A stretch of DNA of 64,000 nt from Brevibacillus panacihumi (GCF_003710985.1 NZ_RHHT01000015.1:62001-126000), one strand, 5' to 3'. Shown: positions 35,969-44,979, counted from the stretch's first letter. The notes: generated from the letters alone by a model not told the origin. Made by a program: numbers and translations.

Positions 35969-36955
35969 ATGAACGAGAAAAAGACCGTGTTGGATATCGA
36001 CCGGCTCTCTGTAAAGCTGAAGACCGAGCGAGGCATGTTTACGGCAGTCAATCAAGTCAGTTTTGAGATTCAACCGGGAGAAACCGTAGCATTGGTCGGG
36101 GAGTCAGGCTGTGGCAAAAGCCTTACTTCCCTGTCGATCATGGGATTGATTGCAAAAAAGCTGGGGGTCGTCGAAGGCAGCATCCGCTTCAAAGACAAGG
36201 TGTTGAACCAGCTGCGGGAGCGCGAGATGCGGGCGATTCGCGGCTATGACATCTCGATGATTTTTCAGGAGCCGATGACCTCGCTCAATCCCGTCCATTC
36301 CATCGGTCGGCAAATCGACGAGGTATTTCGTCTGCATACGAGTGCAAGCAAGCAGGAAAGACGGGCCCAGACCATCGAGATGCTGCGAAAAGTGGGGATT
36401 CCCCGCGCGGAGAAAATCGTCCATGACTTTCCCCATCAGCTTTCCGGGGGGATGAAGCAGCGCGTCATGATCGCCATGGCGATGGCCTGCCAGCCGGACC
36501 TCCTGATTGCGGATGAGCCGACCACTGCACTCGATGTCACCATCCAGGCGCAAATCCTCGACCTGATGAATGACTTGAAACGCAAGGCAAATACAGCGAT
36601 CCTCTTGATCACGCATGATCTCGGGGTCGTAGCGGAGATGGCGGACCGCGTCATGGTGATGTACTACGGAGAAATCGTCGAAGAAGCGGATGTGCAGACC
36701 TTGTTTGCCTCGCCCAGACATCCTTATACGGTCGGTCTGCTGCAATCGATCCCGAGTCTGGACAGGGAGAACAAGCGCTTGACGCCGATAGAAGGAAATG
36801 TGCCGATTTTGGGAGAGGTGCAGGATGGCTGTCCGTTTCGCTCCCGCTGCACCCATGCCATGGAAAGATGCGCCCGGGAAAAGCCGCCGATGATTCACGC
36901 AGGCAAGCATGCCGTGCGCTGCTGGGTGTATGCGGATCAGGAGGTGGCGATATGA
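35969..36955 (+). CDS. Peptide ABC transporter ATPase, DppD type (set 2)
   Basis: A 328-residue ATPase with [56 protein letters not shown] and the C-terminal [14 protein letters not shown] cluster. It is strongly similar to the set 1 DppD. The ATG follows AGGGGGC. Its stop codon overlaps the next start (ATGA), as in set 1, so the gene order and junctions of the two importers are conserved. Confidence 0.95.
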   Translation: MNEKKTVLDIDRLSVKLKTERGMFTAVNQVSFEIQPGETVALVGESGCGKSLTSLSIMGLIAKKLGVVEGSIRFKDKVLNQLREREMRAIRGYDISMIFQEPMTSLNPVHSIGRQIDEVFRLHTSASKQERRAQTIEMLRKVGIPRAEKIVHDFPHQLSGGMKQRVMIAMAMACQPDLLIADEPTTALDVTIQAQILDLMNDLKRKANTAILLITHDLGVVAEMADRVMVMYYGEIVEEADVQTLFASPRHPYTVGLLQSIPSLDRENKRLTPIEGNVPILGEVQDGCPFRSRCTHAMERCAREKPPMIHAGKHAVRCWVYADQEVAI

Positions 36956-37941
36956 ACGACACGCTGCTGGTCGTGGAAGACCTCAAAACCTATTTCCCTT
37001 TGAAAAAAGGGTTGTTCGGACAAAAGACAGGTGAGATCAGAGCGGTGGACGGCGTCTCCTTTCAACTGCGGCAAGGCGAAACCTTGGGAATCGTCGGAGA
37101 AAGCGGCTGCGGCAAATCGACGACAGGGCGCAGCATTCTGCAGCTGGTTCGACCGAGCGCAGGCTCAGTCCGATTCGGAGGAGAAGAATTGATCTCCATG
37201 CCGCCAGCCAAGCTGCGAGGGATGCGCAACCAAATGCAAATCATTTTCCAGGACCCGTACGCCTCCCTGAATCCGCGTCTGACGATCTCCACCATTTTGG
37301 CGGAGGCCCTCTCGGTAGGAGAGAAGGTTGCGAATCCGACAGAGATGCGCGAGCGGGTACTGGCATTGCTCCAGCTCGTCGGTCTGAATCCGAATCACGC
37401 CGACCGCTATCCGCATGAATTCAGTGGTGGGCAAAGACAGCGCATCGGCATCGCACGCGCCATCGCTGCTAGACCCAAGCTGATCGTAGCCGATGAACCT
37501 GTGTCGGCGCTGGACGTCTCCATTCAGGCGCAAATCCTGAATTTGCTGCAGGATTTGCAGGAGGAGCTGGGACTGACGTATTTGTTCATCTCGCATGATC
37601 TCGGTGTCATCAAGCATATCAGCGACCGGATCGCCGTCATGTATCTGGGGCGTATCGTCGAGATTGCCGACAAGCGGCGACTGTTCGAGCAGCCCATGCA
37701 TCCGTACACGCAAGCATTGATGTCCGCAGTCCCGATCCCCAATCCCAATCAGAAAAAGGAACGAATCGTACTGGGAGGCGATGTTCCAAGTCCAGCCAAT
37801 CCGCCGGTAGGCTGCGCCTTTCATCCGAGATGCGCCCAGGCGATGGAGATTTGCCGACGTGTACGGCCCCAGGAGCTTGAAATCGAACGAGAGCATTTTG
37901 TTGCTTGCCATCTTTATGGGTCATCAGAAAAGGAGCGATAG
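36952..37941 (+). CDS. Peptide ABC transporter ATPase, DppF type (set 2)
   Basis: A 329-residue ATPase with [36 protein letters not shown] and VADEPVSALDVS, and the C-terminal CAFHPRCAQAMEIC cluster. It is the partner of the preceding DppD and a paralogue of the set 1 DppF. It overlaps the upstream gene by 4 bases and is followed after one base by the racemase gene, which places amino acid racemisation in the same transcript as peptide uptake. Confidence 0.95.
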   Translation: MNDTLLVVEDLKTYFPLKKGLFGQKTGEIRAVDGVSFQLRQGETLGIVGESGCGKSTTGRSILQLVRPSAGSVRFGGEELISMPPAKLRGMRNQMQIIFQDPYASLNPRLTISTILAEALSVGEKVANPTEMRERVLALLQLVGLNPNHADRYPHEFSGGQRQRIGIARAIAARPKLIVADEPVSALDVSIQAQILNLLQDLQEELGLTYLFISHDLGVIKHISDRIAVMYLGRIVEIADKRRLFEQPMHPYTQALMSAVPIPNPNQKKERIVLGGDVPSPANPPVGCAFHPRCAQAMEICRRVRPQELEIEREHFVACHLYGSSEKER

Positions 37942-37942
37942 C

Positions 37943-39070
37943 ATGAAGATCGAGAAAATTGAAGTAAGACGCTTGCACCTGCCGCTGAAGCACGCATTCG
38001 AGACGAGTTTTGGTGTACAGACGAAACGCGATTTCCTGCTGGTCAGTGCGCATGGGGAAGGAGAGACAGGGTACGCGGAAAGCGTAGCCATGCCGTTTCC
38101 CTTTTATAATGAAGAAACGACAGATACGATCATCTACATGCTGGAAACCTTTCTGATTCCGCTGGTGCTGACCAGTCCGATCGAGAGGCCGGAAGACGTG
38201 GCCCGTCTCTTTGCCCCGATACGCCGCAACAATATGGCGAAGGCAGCCATCGAAGGGGCGGTATGGGATCTGTATGCGAAGCAGAAAGGAATGACCTTGG
38301 CTCAAGCACTTGGCGGCGAACGCACGGAAATCGAAGTGGGCGTCAGCGTGGGGATCGAACCTTCAGTGGAGGATGTCGTGCGGAAAGTAGAAGGCTTTGT
38401 TGCCGAGGGCTACAAAAAAATCAAGGTGAAAATCAAGCCGGGCTTTGACATTGCCTTGATTGAAGCTCTTCGCAAACGCTTTGGCGACTCGCTGCCGCTG
38501 ATGGCAGATGCCAACTCGGCGTATACCCTGGAGCAGATCGACATCATGAAAGAACTGGACCAGTACAATCTGATCATGATCGAACAGCCCCTCGCACACG
38601 ATGACATCGTCGATCACGCCTTTTTGCAAAATCAATTGAAGACGCCAATATGTCTCGACGAAAGCATTCATACAGCGGAGGATGCCAGACGTGCCATCGA
38701 ACTGGGGAGCTGCAAGATCATCAACATCAAGATCGGACGCGTAGGAGGACTGACGGAATCCAAAAAAATCCACGATCTCTGCCAGGCGCACAACATGCCG
38801 GTTTGGTGCGGAGGCATGCTGGAGAGCGGGATCGGCAGAGCGCACAATATAGCAATAACGTCATTGCCGAATTTTACCATACCAGGCGATACCTCTACGT
38901 CCAACCGCTACTGGGAGCAGGACATCGTCGTTCCCGAGGTGGCTTTCCTGAAGCCAGGCATTCTGGCTGTTCCGGGAGGACCGGGGATTGGCTACGCGAT
39001 CAATTGGTCGGCGGTTCAAGCCCTGCAAGTGCAGGAAAAAAGCTACACAATGGCGGATGTAAAATCCTGA
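37943..39070 (+). CDS. menC: N-succinylamino acid racemase/o-succinylbenzoate synthase (MenC type 2)
   Basis: A 375-residue enolase-superfamily enzyme. The catalytic residues fall at the classical NSAR/OSBS positions: KVK at 161-163 (Lys163), Asp189 in MADANSAY, Glu214 in IEQPL, Asp239 in CLDES and Lys263 in NIKIGRVGG. The C-terminal GGMLESGIGRAHN and FTIPGDTS segments are hallmarks of MenC type 2. Such enzymes can make o-succinylbenzoate for menaquinone or racemise N-succinyl amino acids. Here no other men gene is present, but a GNAT gene follows, as in the Geobacillus D-to-L amino acid route, so the racemase role is preferred. AAGGAG precedes the ATG. Confidence 0.9.
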   Translation: MKIEKIEVRRLHLPLKHAFETSFGVQTKRDFLLVSAHGEGETGYAESVAMPFPFYNEETTDTIIYMLETFLIPLVLTSPIERPEDVARLFAPIRRNNMAKAAIEGAVWDLYAKQKGMTLAQALGGERTEIEVGVSVGIEPSVEDVVRKVEGFVAEGYKKIKVKIKPGFDIALIEALRKRFGDSLPLMADANSAYTLEQIDIMKELDQYNLIMIEQPLAHDDIVDHAFLQNQLKTPICLDESIHTAEDARRAIELGSCKIINIKIGRVGGLTESKKIHDLCQAHNMPVWCGGMLESGIGRAHNIAITSLPNFTIPGDTSTSNRYWEQDIVVPEVAFLKPGILAVPGGPGIGYAINWSAVQALQVQEKSYTMADVKS

Positions 39071-39089
39071 TTCCGAGGTGAGCGAACAA

Positions 39090-39920
39090 ATGAATCAGGT
39101 ACTGGAATACCGAACCGTTACATCCGCTGCCCGGATGGCCGAAATCGAAGAGCTGCAATGCGAGATATGGGGAGAAGGAGTCATGACTCCGGCTGCCCAG
39201 CTGTTGGCTGCGTCTCACAATGGCGGAGTCGTGATCGCAGCATATGATGGAGACTTGCCAGTCGGCTTTTGCTATGGTTTCGCCGGATTTCGGGAAGGCC
39301 AAGGATTTCTTTGCTCGCATATGCTGGGAATTCTGCCAGAGTACCGGGACATGGGCATCGGCAAGAAGCTCAAGCTGATGCAGCGTGAATGGGCCTTGGA
39401 TTACGGATACGACAGGATTGTCTGGACCTATGATCCGCTAGAGGCGCGCAATGCCTACCTCAACTTGTGCAAACTGGGCGGCAAGGTGAGGAAATACATG
39501 GAATCTTACTACGGTGATATGCATGACGGCATCAACAAGGGATTGCCGTCAGACCGCTTTTTGCTGGAATGGGAGTTGAATGGCAAGCGTACCATGGCTG
39601 GGATAGGCGGCGGGAAAAACGAAGAGCCGACTTGGAGCTCGTACCCGCGGCTGCTCGATTGGGAGCTTGACGAACAGAAGCTTCCTCGCCCATTGATTCG
39701 GGAAGGCTTGGGTGAGTATCCGGGCATTTTGCTGGGTGTACCTGCGTCGATTCACAGCCTCAAGCATGACGCTCTCCAGGTGGCGATGGATTGGCGCTTA
39801 GCATTGCGCGACATGTGCAAGTCGGCTTTTTCACAAGGGTACACCGTGATCGGTTTGCTCAAGAGCGACGAACCGGTTCACGCGTATGTGCTAGAAAAAA
39901 ATGTCGAGGGGGAAATGTGA
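39090..39920 (+). CDS. GNAT-family acyltransferase, probable D-amino acid N-succinyltransferase
   Basis: A 276-residue protein with an N-terminal GNAT domain. The acyl-CoA-binding motif is in HMLGILPEYRDMGIGKKLK and is followed by WTYDPLEARNAYLNL; a C-terminal extension of about 110 residues makes it longer than common GNATs. In Geobacillus kaustophilus a GNAT of this type sits beside NSAR and succinylates D-amino acids before racemisation. The adjacency here supports the same role, though the acyl donor is not proven. ATG 39090 lies 8 bases after CCGAGGTGA; GTG 39078 overlaps the site. The last gene of the Geobacillus route, an M20 desuccinylase, is not seen. Confidence 0.8.
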   Translation: MNQVLEYRTVTSAARMAEIEELQCEIWGEGVMTPAAQLLAASHNGGVVIAAYDGDLPVGFCYGFAGFREGQGFLCSHMLGILPEYRDMGIGKKLKLMQREWALDYGYDRIVWTYDPLEARNAYLNLCKLGGKVRKYMESYYGDMHDGINKGLPSDRFLLEWELNGKRTMAGIGGGKNEEPTWSSYPRLLDWELDEQKLPRPLIREGLGEYPGILLGVPASIHSLKHDALQVAMDWRLALRDMCKSAFSQGYTVIGLLKSDEPVHAYVLEKNVEGEM

Positions 39921-39921
39921 C

Positions 39922-41331
39922 ATGCATCCATTGGAAGCGTATGCACGAAAACTGATGGAGGACGCCAAGCTGCCCGGTGCCTTTATCGGGATTGCCAAGG
40001 ATGGGGAGCTGCAGTTTACAGGAGGGCTCGGGTACCGGGATCAGGAAAGGCAGACGGAGATTACGCCAGATACCGTATTTGGCATCGGTTCCATCACCAA
40101 GTCCTTTACTTGTGTCGCGATCATGCAGCTGCAAGAGGCAGGCAAGCTTTCGGTTCATGATCCGGTCGTCACGTATTTGCCGGAATTTCGGACGAAAGAC
40201 GAAGAGCGGACGAAGCGGATCACGATCGCTCACCTGATGTCGCATACCTCTGGGCTGCCGTCGCTGCCCACGCTGTACTACGCGATGCGGCGCAGCATGG
40301 AGATGGATCCTGCCGTGCAGGAAAATCAGAGCAGCGTCGATCTTTCGGCTCATGCGCCTATCGATACGTATGAGCAACTGATGGCGTTTATTGACGGGCT
40401 GGAAGTAGAACTGCTTGGAGAGCCGGGTACGGAGTTCAGCTACAGCAATGACGGGTACTCGTTGCTGGGTGCGATCATCGAACGGGTCAGCGGACAGTCG
40501 TATGAGAGCTACATGAAGGAGCATATCTTTGACCCGGCTGGCATGGAACATACGGTCTTTCTGATAGAAGACCTGGGAGACTACGACAACATTACCACCC
40601 TGTATACAAGCAAAAAGGGCGACGAGGGCAAAGAAGTTTTTGCAGCTCCTCTCTGGTGGGATGCTCCTTCGATGCGGGCAGCGGGTTTCATTAAGTCTAC
40701 AGGCAGGGATATGCTCGCCTATGCCGAGATCTTCCGTACAGGCGGGATGGTTGGGGACGTCCGCATCTTGTCTGAAGAAAGCGTCCGTCAGATGATTGGC
40801 AACTATGCAGGTTTGGAGCCATCCCGCCACTACGGCTACGGATTTATGGTGACACCGAATTTTCGCGGGGGGACATTGATCGAGCATGGCGGCGCGATAA
40901 AAGGAGTGGCCGCTCAGCTATGCATCATACCCGAGCAAGGAATCGCCTGCGTTGTCCTGACTAATCTGGACGGCTCGCCTTCCGCGGAGCTTTTGGCGGC
41001 GGCCATTAACACGGCCCAATCACTTCCGGTCGAAGAACCCATCGCGCTGTATCCTGACTATTCCGTATCTGCGGATCTTTTAAATGAATTCATTGGCGAG
41101 TATCGGTCCGGAGAAGGGGAGAAGGTTCAGGTTTCCTTGAATGACGAAGGACTCGAGCTGCAGTTCCAAGGCATGACCCTCCCGCTGCGTGCAGTGAAGG
41201 AAGACAGCTTTGTCTTTAAGCTGGGGACAGGACAGGAGAGGTACATTCGCTTTATCCGCAGCAATACCGGCGAAGTCAGTCGCGTGGCGTTCCATTTCCG
41301 TCAACTGATCAAAGAAAAGGAGGAGGCATGA
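39922..41331 (+). CDS. Beta-lactamase-fold serine hydrolase (AmpC/D-aminopeptidase type), copy 1
   Basis: A 469-residue S12-type enzyme with SITK at 57-60, the tyrosine motif YSN at 174-176 and the HGG motif in IEHGGAIKG. A C-terminal beta domain of about 100 residues follows, as in DUF3471-containing esterases and peptidases. The family includes D-aminopeptidases, D-Ala-D-Ala carboxypeptidases and esterases. There is no signal peptide, so it is expected in the cytosol. ATG 39922 is 8 bases after GAGGGGGA and one base after the GNAT stop. In this operon it may remove N-terminal D-residues or an acyl group such as N-succinyl. Confidence 0.87.
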   Translation: MHPLEAYARKLMEDAKLPGAFIGIAKDGELQFTGGLGYRDQERQTEITPDTVFGIGSITKSFTCVAIMQLQEAGKLSVHDPVVTYLPEFRTKDEERTKRITIAHLMSHTSGLPSLPTLYYAMRRSMEMDPAVQENQSSVDLSAHAPIDTYEQLMAFIDGLEVELLGEPGTEFSYSNDGYSLLGAIIERVSGQSYESYMKEHIFDPAGMEHTVFLIEDLGDYDNITTLYTSKKGDEGKEVFAAPLWWDAPSMRAAGFIKSTGRDMLAYAEIFRTGGMVGDVRILSEESVRQMIGNYAGLEPSRHYGYGFMVTPNFRGGTLIEHGGAIKGVAAQLCIIPEQGIACVVLTNLDGSPSAELLAAAINTAQSLPVEEPIALYPDYSVSADLLNEFIGEYRSGEGEKVQVSLNDEGLELQFQGMTLPLRAVKEDSFVFKLGTGQERYIRFIRSNTGEVSRVAFHFRQLIKEKEEA

Positions 41332-41332
41332 G

Positions 41333-42754
41333 ATGAGCGTCCAGACATGGGAACAGACTTTTGAGTCATACGCCCAGGACTTGATCGATGAAATGAAAGT
41401 GCCGGGAGCTTTCGTCGCCGTTGCCAGGGATGGGCAGTTGATCTATGAAAAAGGCTTTGGCTATCGCGACCGGGAAGCGAAAATTCCTGCCGATCTGGAT
41501 ACGGTCTTCGGCATCGGCTCGATCACCAAATCGTTTACCTGCGTCGCCATCATGCAGCTTCAAGAGCAAGGAAAGCTGTCCGTGCATGATCCGGTAATAC
41601 GCTATTTGCCCGAGTTCCGCACACCTGACGAAGAGCATACCCGGCAAGTGACGATTCACCATTTTATGACTCATACGCCGGGACTTCCGCCGCTTTCTTC
41701 GCTGATCCCTGCCACACAGCGCAGCATGGAGGATGATCCGGCAGCAGAAGAACTGCTGAAGCACCCCGAATTCGCCGGCAAAGAGCCGATCGATACCTTT
41801 GAGCAATTGATGGCTTACATCGGCGAACAGCCGATCGAATTGTTGGGTCCGCCGGGCACGGAGTTCAGCTACTCGAATGATGCTTACGCCCTGTTGGGGA
41901 CCATTATCGAACGTGTCGCTGGGCAAACCTATGAAAGCTATGTGCAAGAACGAATTTTGCAGCCGCTGGGGATGAATCGTTCCGTCTTCTTTGTCGAGGA
42001 GCTGGGAGATGACAATCATTCCACCCTATACGCAGCCAAAGATAAGGACGGCGTGAAAGAAGTGTACCGCGCCCCCCTCTGGTGGGATTCGCCAACCATG
42101 CGCGCAGCGGGATTTCTCAAGGCGTCTGCGAAAGACATGCTGCGGTATGCGGAATTGTTCCGAACCGGCGGTATTTCGGGTGGCGTCCGCATCCTCTCCG
42201 AGGAAAGCGTCAAGCAGATGGTATCGCCTCATGCGAAGGTGGATGCCATCCGCGGCTATGGGTACGGACTAGGGATCATCCCTTTTGCGGAAGGGGTGAC
42301 ACTCGTCCAGCACACGGGAGGATTAAAGGGAATCACGGCACAAATGCTGATCCTGCCGGAAGCAGGCTTGACAGGCATCGTCTTGACCAATATTGGAGAT
42401 GCTCCGATTTCGGAATTGACGCTGGGATTGCTGAACAACCTGTTCTCCCGTCCGCCGGGGACCCAGTATGCGAGCTTTGCGGACTATGAAATCCCGATTG
42501 CGCAGATCAAGGAGTATGAAGGGACATTCAAGTCAGGTGAAGGCGATGAAGTCCAGATTCGGACAGATCAAGATGCTGTACAACTGCTTCTTGGCATGGG
42601 AAGTGAGTCATTGCCGCTGCGCCCGATCGGCAAAGATGAATTCCTGTTTACACGACGAGGCGTAGATACGCTCGTCCGCTTTGTCAGGAACCAGTCGGGA
42701 GAGATCAAACGCTTCGCTCTGGGCTCGCGTCAATTGCCAAAAGTGGAAGCGTAA
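41333..42754 (+). CDS. Beta-lactamase-fold serine hydrolase (AmpC/D-aminopeptidase type), copy 2
   Basis: A 473-residue tandem paralogue of the preceding gene, with long shared stretches such as TVFGIGSITKSFTCVAIMQLQ. Catalytic motifs are SITK at 63-66, YSN at 180-182 and HTGG in LVQHTGGLKG, where the first copy has HGG after Glu. It has no signal peptide. AGGAGGAGG lies just upstream and the gap is one base. The local duplication followed by divergence in the third motif and lid region suggests different substrates. Confidence 0.87.
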   Translation: MSVQTWEQTFESYAQDLIDEMKVPGAFVAVARDGQLIYEKGFGYRDREAKIPADLDTVFGIGSITKSFTCVAIMQLQEQGKLSVHDPVIRYLPEFRTPDEEHTRQVTIHHFMTHTPGLPPLSSLIPATQRSMEDDPAAEELLKHPEFAGKEPIDTFEQLMAYIGEQPIELLGPPGTEFSYSNDAYALLGTIIERVAGQTYESYVQERILQPLGMNRSVFFVEELGDDNHSTLYAAKDKDGVKEVYRAPLWWDSPTMRAAGFLKASAKDMLRYAELFRTGGISGGVRILSEESVKQMVSPHAKVDAIRGYGYGLGIIPFAEGVTLVQHTGGLKGITAQMLILPEAGLTGIVLTNIGDAPISELTLGLLNNLFSRPPGTQYASFADYEIPIAQIKEYEGTFKSGEGDEVQIRTDQDAVQLLLGMGSESLPLRPIGKDEFLFTRRGVDTLVRFVRNQSGEIKRFALGSRQLPKVEA

Positions 42755-42776
42755 TCAGAAGGGAGGGGGGCTACTC

Positions 42777-43616
42777 GTGAAAGTATTTATTTCCTTGGAT
42801 ATGGAAGGGATTTCGGGTATAAGCGAATGGGAGGATGTGATGCCTGGCCGCAGGCATTACGAAGCGGGACGGAAGCTGTTGACGTTGGACGTGAACGCGG
42901 CGATTGAAGGAGCTTTGGAAGCGGGCGCGACACAGATTATTGTCAACGAATCCCACGGTCCGATGAACAATCTGATTCTGGAAGAGCTGCATCCCGCGGC
43001 AGACGTGATCCGTGGCTTTTTCAAGCCGCTCTGCATGATGCAGGGAATCGATGAAAACTGTGACGCTGCCTTTTTCATCGGTTATCACGGGAAGGCAGGA
43101 TCAGGCGAGGCCGTGCTCAACCACACGCTGTCCGGGCTGGCCATCCATCGCCTCATATTGAATGGAAAAGAAGTGGGAGAAGCAGGCCTGAATGCTGCCA
43201 TCGCAGGAGCTTTTGACGTACCGGTTGTTTTGGTGACCGGGGATGAGCAGACGGCTCGGGAAGTGGAAGAGGATATTCCGGGCGTCTTTACCGTTGCCGT
43301 AAAATCAGGCATTACCGGGCTCTCCTCTCTGGCCCTTCATCCTCAGCGGGCACGAGAGCTGATCCGCCATAGAGCCAAGGAAGCACTGCTGAACCGAAGT
43401 GCCGTAAAACCGATCCAGCAGCAGGAAGAGAATACCCTGGTTGTCGAGTTTACCCGCTCGCAATTTGCGACAGCCGTTAGCTGGATGCCTGGTGTGGAAT
43501 TGATCGACGGCCGAACCATCCGCTACAAGTCGCAGAATGTCGCCGAGATAATGCCCGTTTTGCAAGCGATGCTGCTAGTGACGAGCCAAGTCAATCGGAT
43601 GATCACAGGAGCCTAA
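42777..43616 (+). CDS. dppA: M55-family D-aminopeptidase (DppA type)
   Basis: A 279-residue zinc aminopeptidase like Bacillus subtilis DppA, which releases N-terminal D-amino acids from short peptides as a large ring complex in the cytosol. Zinc ligands fall at the reference positions Asp8 and Glu10 (SLDMEGISG), His60 (NESHGPMNN) and His104 (GYHGKAG), with a Glu in VGEAGLNA. The residue I count as 115, described as a Cys nucleophile in B. subtilis, is Asn here, so the mechanism may differ. GTG 42777 follows GGGAGGGGGG. It ends the second operon. Confidence 0.9.
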   Translation: MKVFISLDMEGISGISEWEDVMPGRRHYEAGRKLLTLDVNAAIEGALEAGATQIIVNESHGPMNNLILEELHPAADVIRGFFKPLCMMQGIDENCDAAFFIGYHGKAGSGEAVLNHTLSGLAIHRLILNGKEVGEAGLNAAIAGAFDVPVVLVTGDEQTAREVEEDIPGVFTVAVKSGITGLSSLALHPQRARELIRHRAKEALLNRSAVKPIQQQEENTLVVEFTRSQFATAVSWMPGVELIDGRTIRYKSQNVAEIMPVLQAMLLVTSQVNRMITGA

Positions 43617-43631
43617 AATTTGTCCCAAATC

Positions 43632-43683
43632 AACGCTCAGCCTTTTTCAACGATTTGTTGAATGAGGTTGAGCGTTTTTTTCT
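43632..43683 (+). terminator. Terminator of the second dpp/D-peptide operon
   Basis: A long hairpin: AACGCTCAGCC (43632-43642) pairs with GGTTGAGCGTT (43666-43676, one G-U pair), with an inner TTCAAC/GTTGAA stem. It is followed by TTTTTTCTTCTTTT. Confidence 0.93.
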
Positions 43684-43747
43684 TCTTTTGGAAAATTATA
43701 CGCGCTAAAGCGCGAGAAATAGTGGAAGATAGTATACGTGCAACGAT

Positions 43748-43793
43748 GAATACGCCAAAGATTTGGCGTATTCAAGTTTTCTAATGTTACAAT
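43748..43793 (+). promoter_or_regulatory. Perfect palindrome and -10 box ahead of the REC-SARP regulator
   Basis: GAATACGCCAAA (43748-43759) and TTTGGCGTATTC (43762-43773) form a perfect 12-bp inverted repeat with a 2-base centre. TACAAT (43788-43793) is a plausible -10 box; no good -35 is seen at normal spacing, since TTGGCG inside the palindrome is 19 bases away. There is no T-run after the repeat, so an activator or autoregulatory binding site is more likely than a terminator. Confidence 0.6.
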
Positions 43794-43845
43794 AAAAAGA
43801 TGATACTATTGATAGAGAATGGAAAAGTCGCGAGGGGGAACCACC

Positions 43846-44823
43846 ATGAAGGCTATTCTAGTCGACGATGAGCGATTAGCTTTGAGCCACCTCAAGCAAA
43901 TTCTGGAAAAATATGCAACGGATATAGAGTGTGTCGGAGAATTCTCGGATCCTACAATCGTGCTCGAGCAGATCAAAGAGCTACAGCCCGATGTCGTTTT
44001 TCTCGATATTCAAATGCCCGAAATTGACGGTTTGCAACTGGGAGAGCAGGTACAAGCAGCTTTTCCGCACATACTGATGGTTTTTGTGACTGCTTTTGAC
44101 CGTTTTGCCTTGCAGGCATTTGACCTATATGCGCTGGATTATCTCTTGAAACCCGTGTTGCCAGAACGTCTCCAGCAATCCGTCCAGCGTTTGCGCGAAA
44201 AGATGGAGGCGGGCAAAGACAGGCAAGTCGTCTCAAGAGAAACAAAGATCTGCTGTTTTCAAAATATCCGCATTCAACTGCCAGGCAGGGAACCGGAATC
44301 GCTCAGATGGGGCTCTGCAAAGGCAGTGGAGTTATTCGCGTATTTGCTGCATCATCGAGACCACGTGATTGACAATCAACACTTGATCGAGCTCTTGTGG
44401 TCGGACTATGAGGAGTCCAGGGCGGCACAGCAGCTGTTTACAGCCATCTATCACATCCGCCAAACCTTGCAGAACAACGGGATGGGAACCGTCACCATCC
44501 GCAGCGGCGAGTTCGGCAAGGGATACATGCTAACGCTCGGTGAGGCGCAAGTCGATACGGAGAAGTGGGAAATGCTGGCGAATCAAGCGCAGCAGCAATT
44601 TCCGCAGCAGATTGAGGTTTGTGAGCAAGCATTCAGCATGTATGAAGGAGATTATCTGGGCGCGTACGACTTTTTGTGGGCAGAACCGGAGCGCGAAAGG
44701 CTGCGGAACCTATGGCTGAGTCTCGCCGAAAAATTGATCTATTACTATTCTCAGAAAGGAATGCAACGGGAAGCGATGGAGGTTCGTCTGCGTGTCCAAC
44801 AACTGCTTCCCGTACAAGCCGAT
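43846..44823 (+). CDS. Orphan response regulator with SARP-type DNA-binding and BTAD domains
   Basis: A protein of about 325 residues. It has an N-terminal receiver domain (acidic pair VDDER at 7-8, phospho-accepting Asp54 in FLDIQMPEIDG, DYLLKP near 110), a winged-helix output domain at about 140-235 (LRWGSAKAVELFAYLLHH, typical of SARP-like proteins) and a C-terminal bacterial transcriptional activation domain (about 240-325). ATG 43846 follows GAGGGGG. No histidine kinase is adjacent, so its signal is unknown. It lies between the D-peptide operon and an exported peptidase and may control either one, or act elsewhere. Confidence 0.88.
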
Positions 44824-44852
44824 TGATGCACAGGCTGAGTATATGCCCCAAG

Positions 44853-44885
44853 CCCCGCTGTTTTCACGCAGCGGGGTGTTTTTTG
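44853..44885 (+). terminator. Terminator after the response regulator
   Basis: CCCCGCTG (44853-44860) pairs with CAGCGGGG (44869-44876), followed by TGTTTTTTTTG. Confidence 0.92.
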
Positions 44886-44979
44886 TCGAAAAATCATGCT
44901 GACTTTTGAAGAAGGAAAACATTAGACCAAATATTCAAAAAATTATAAAATAGGACGAAAAACAGAAGGTGTGAGGAAC

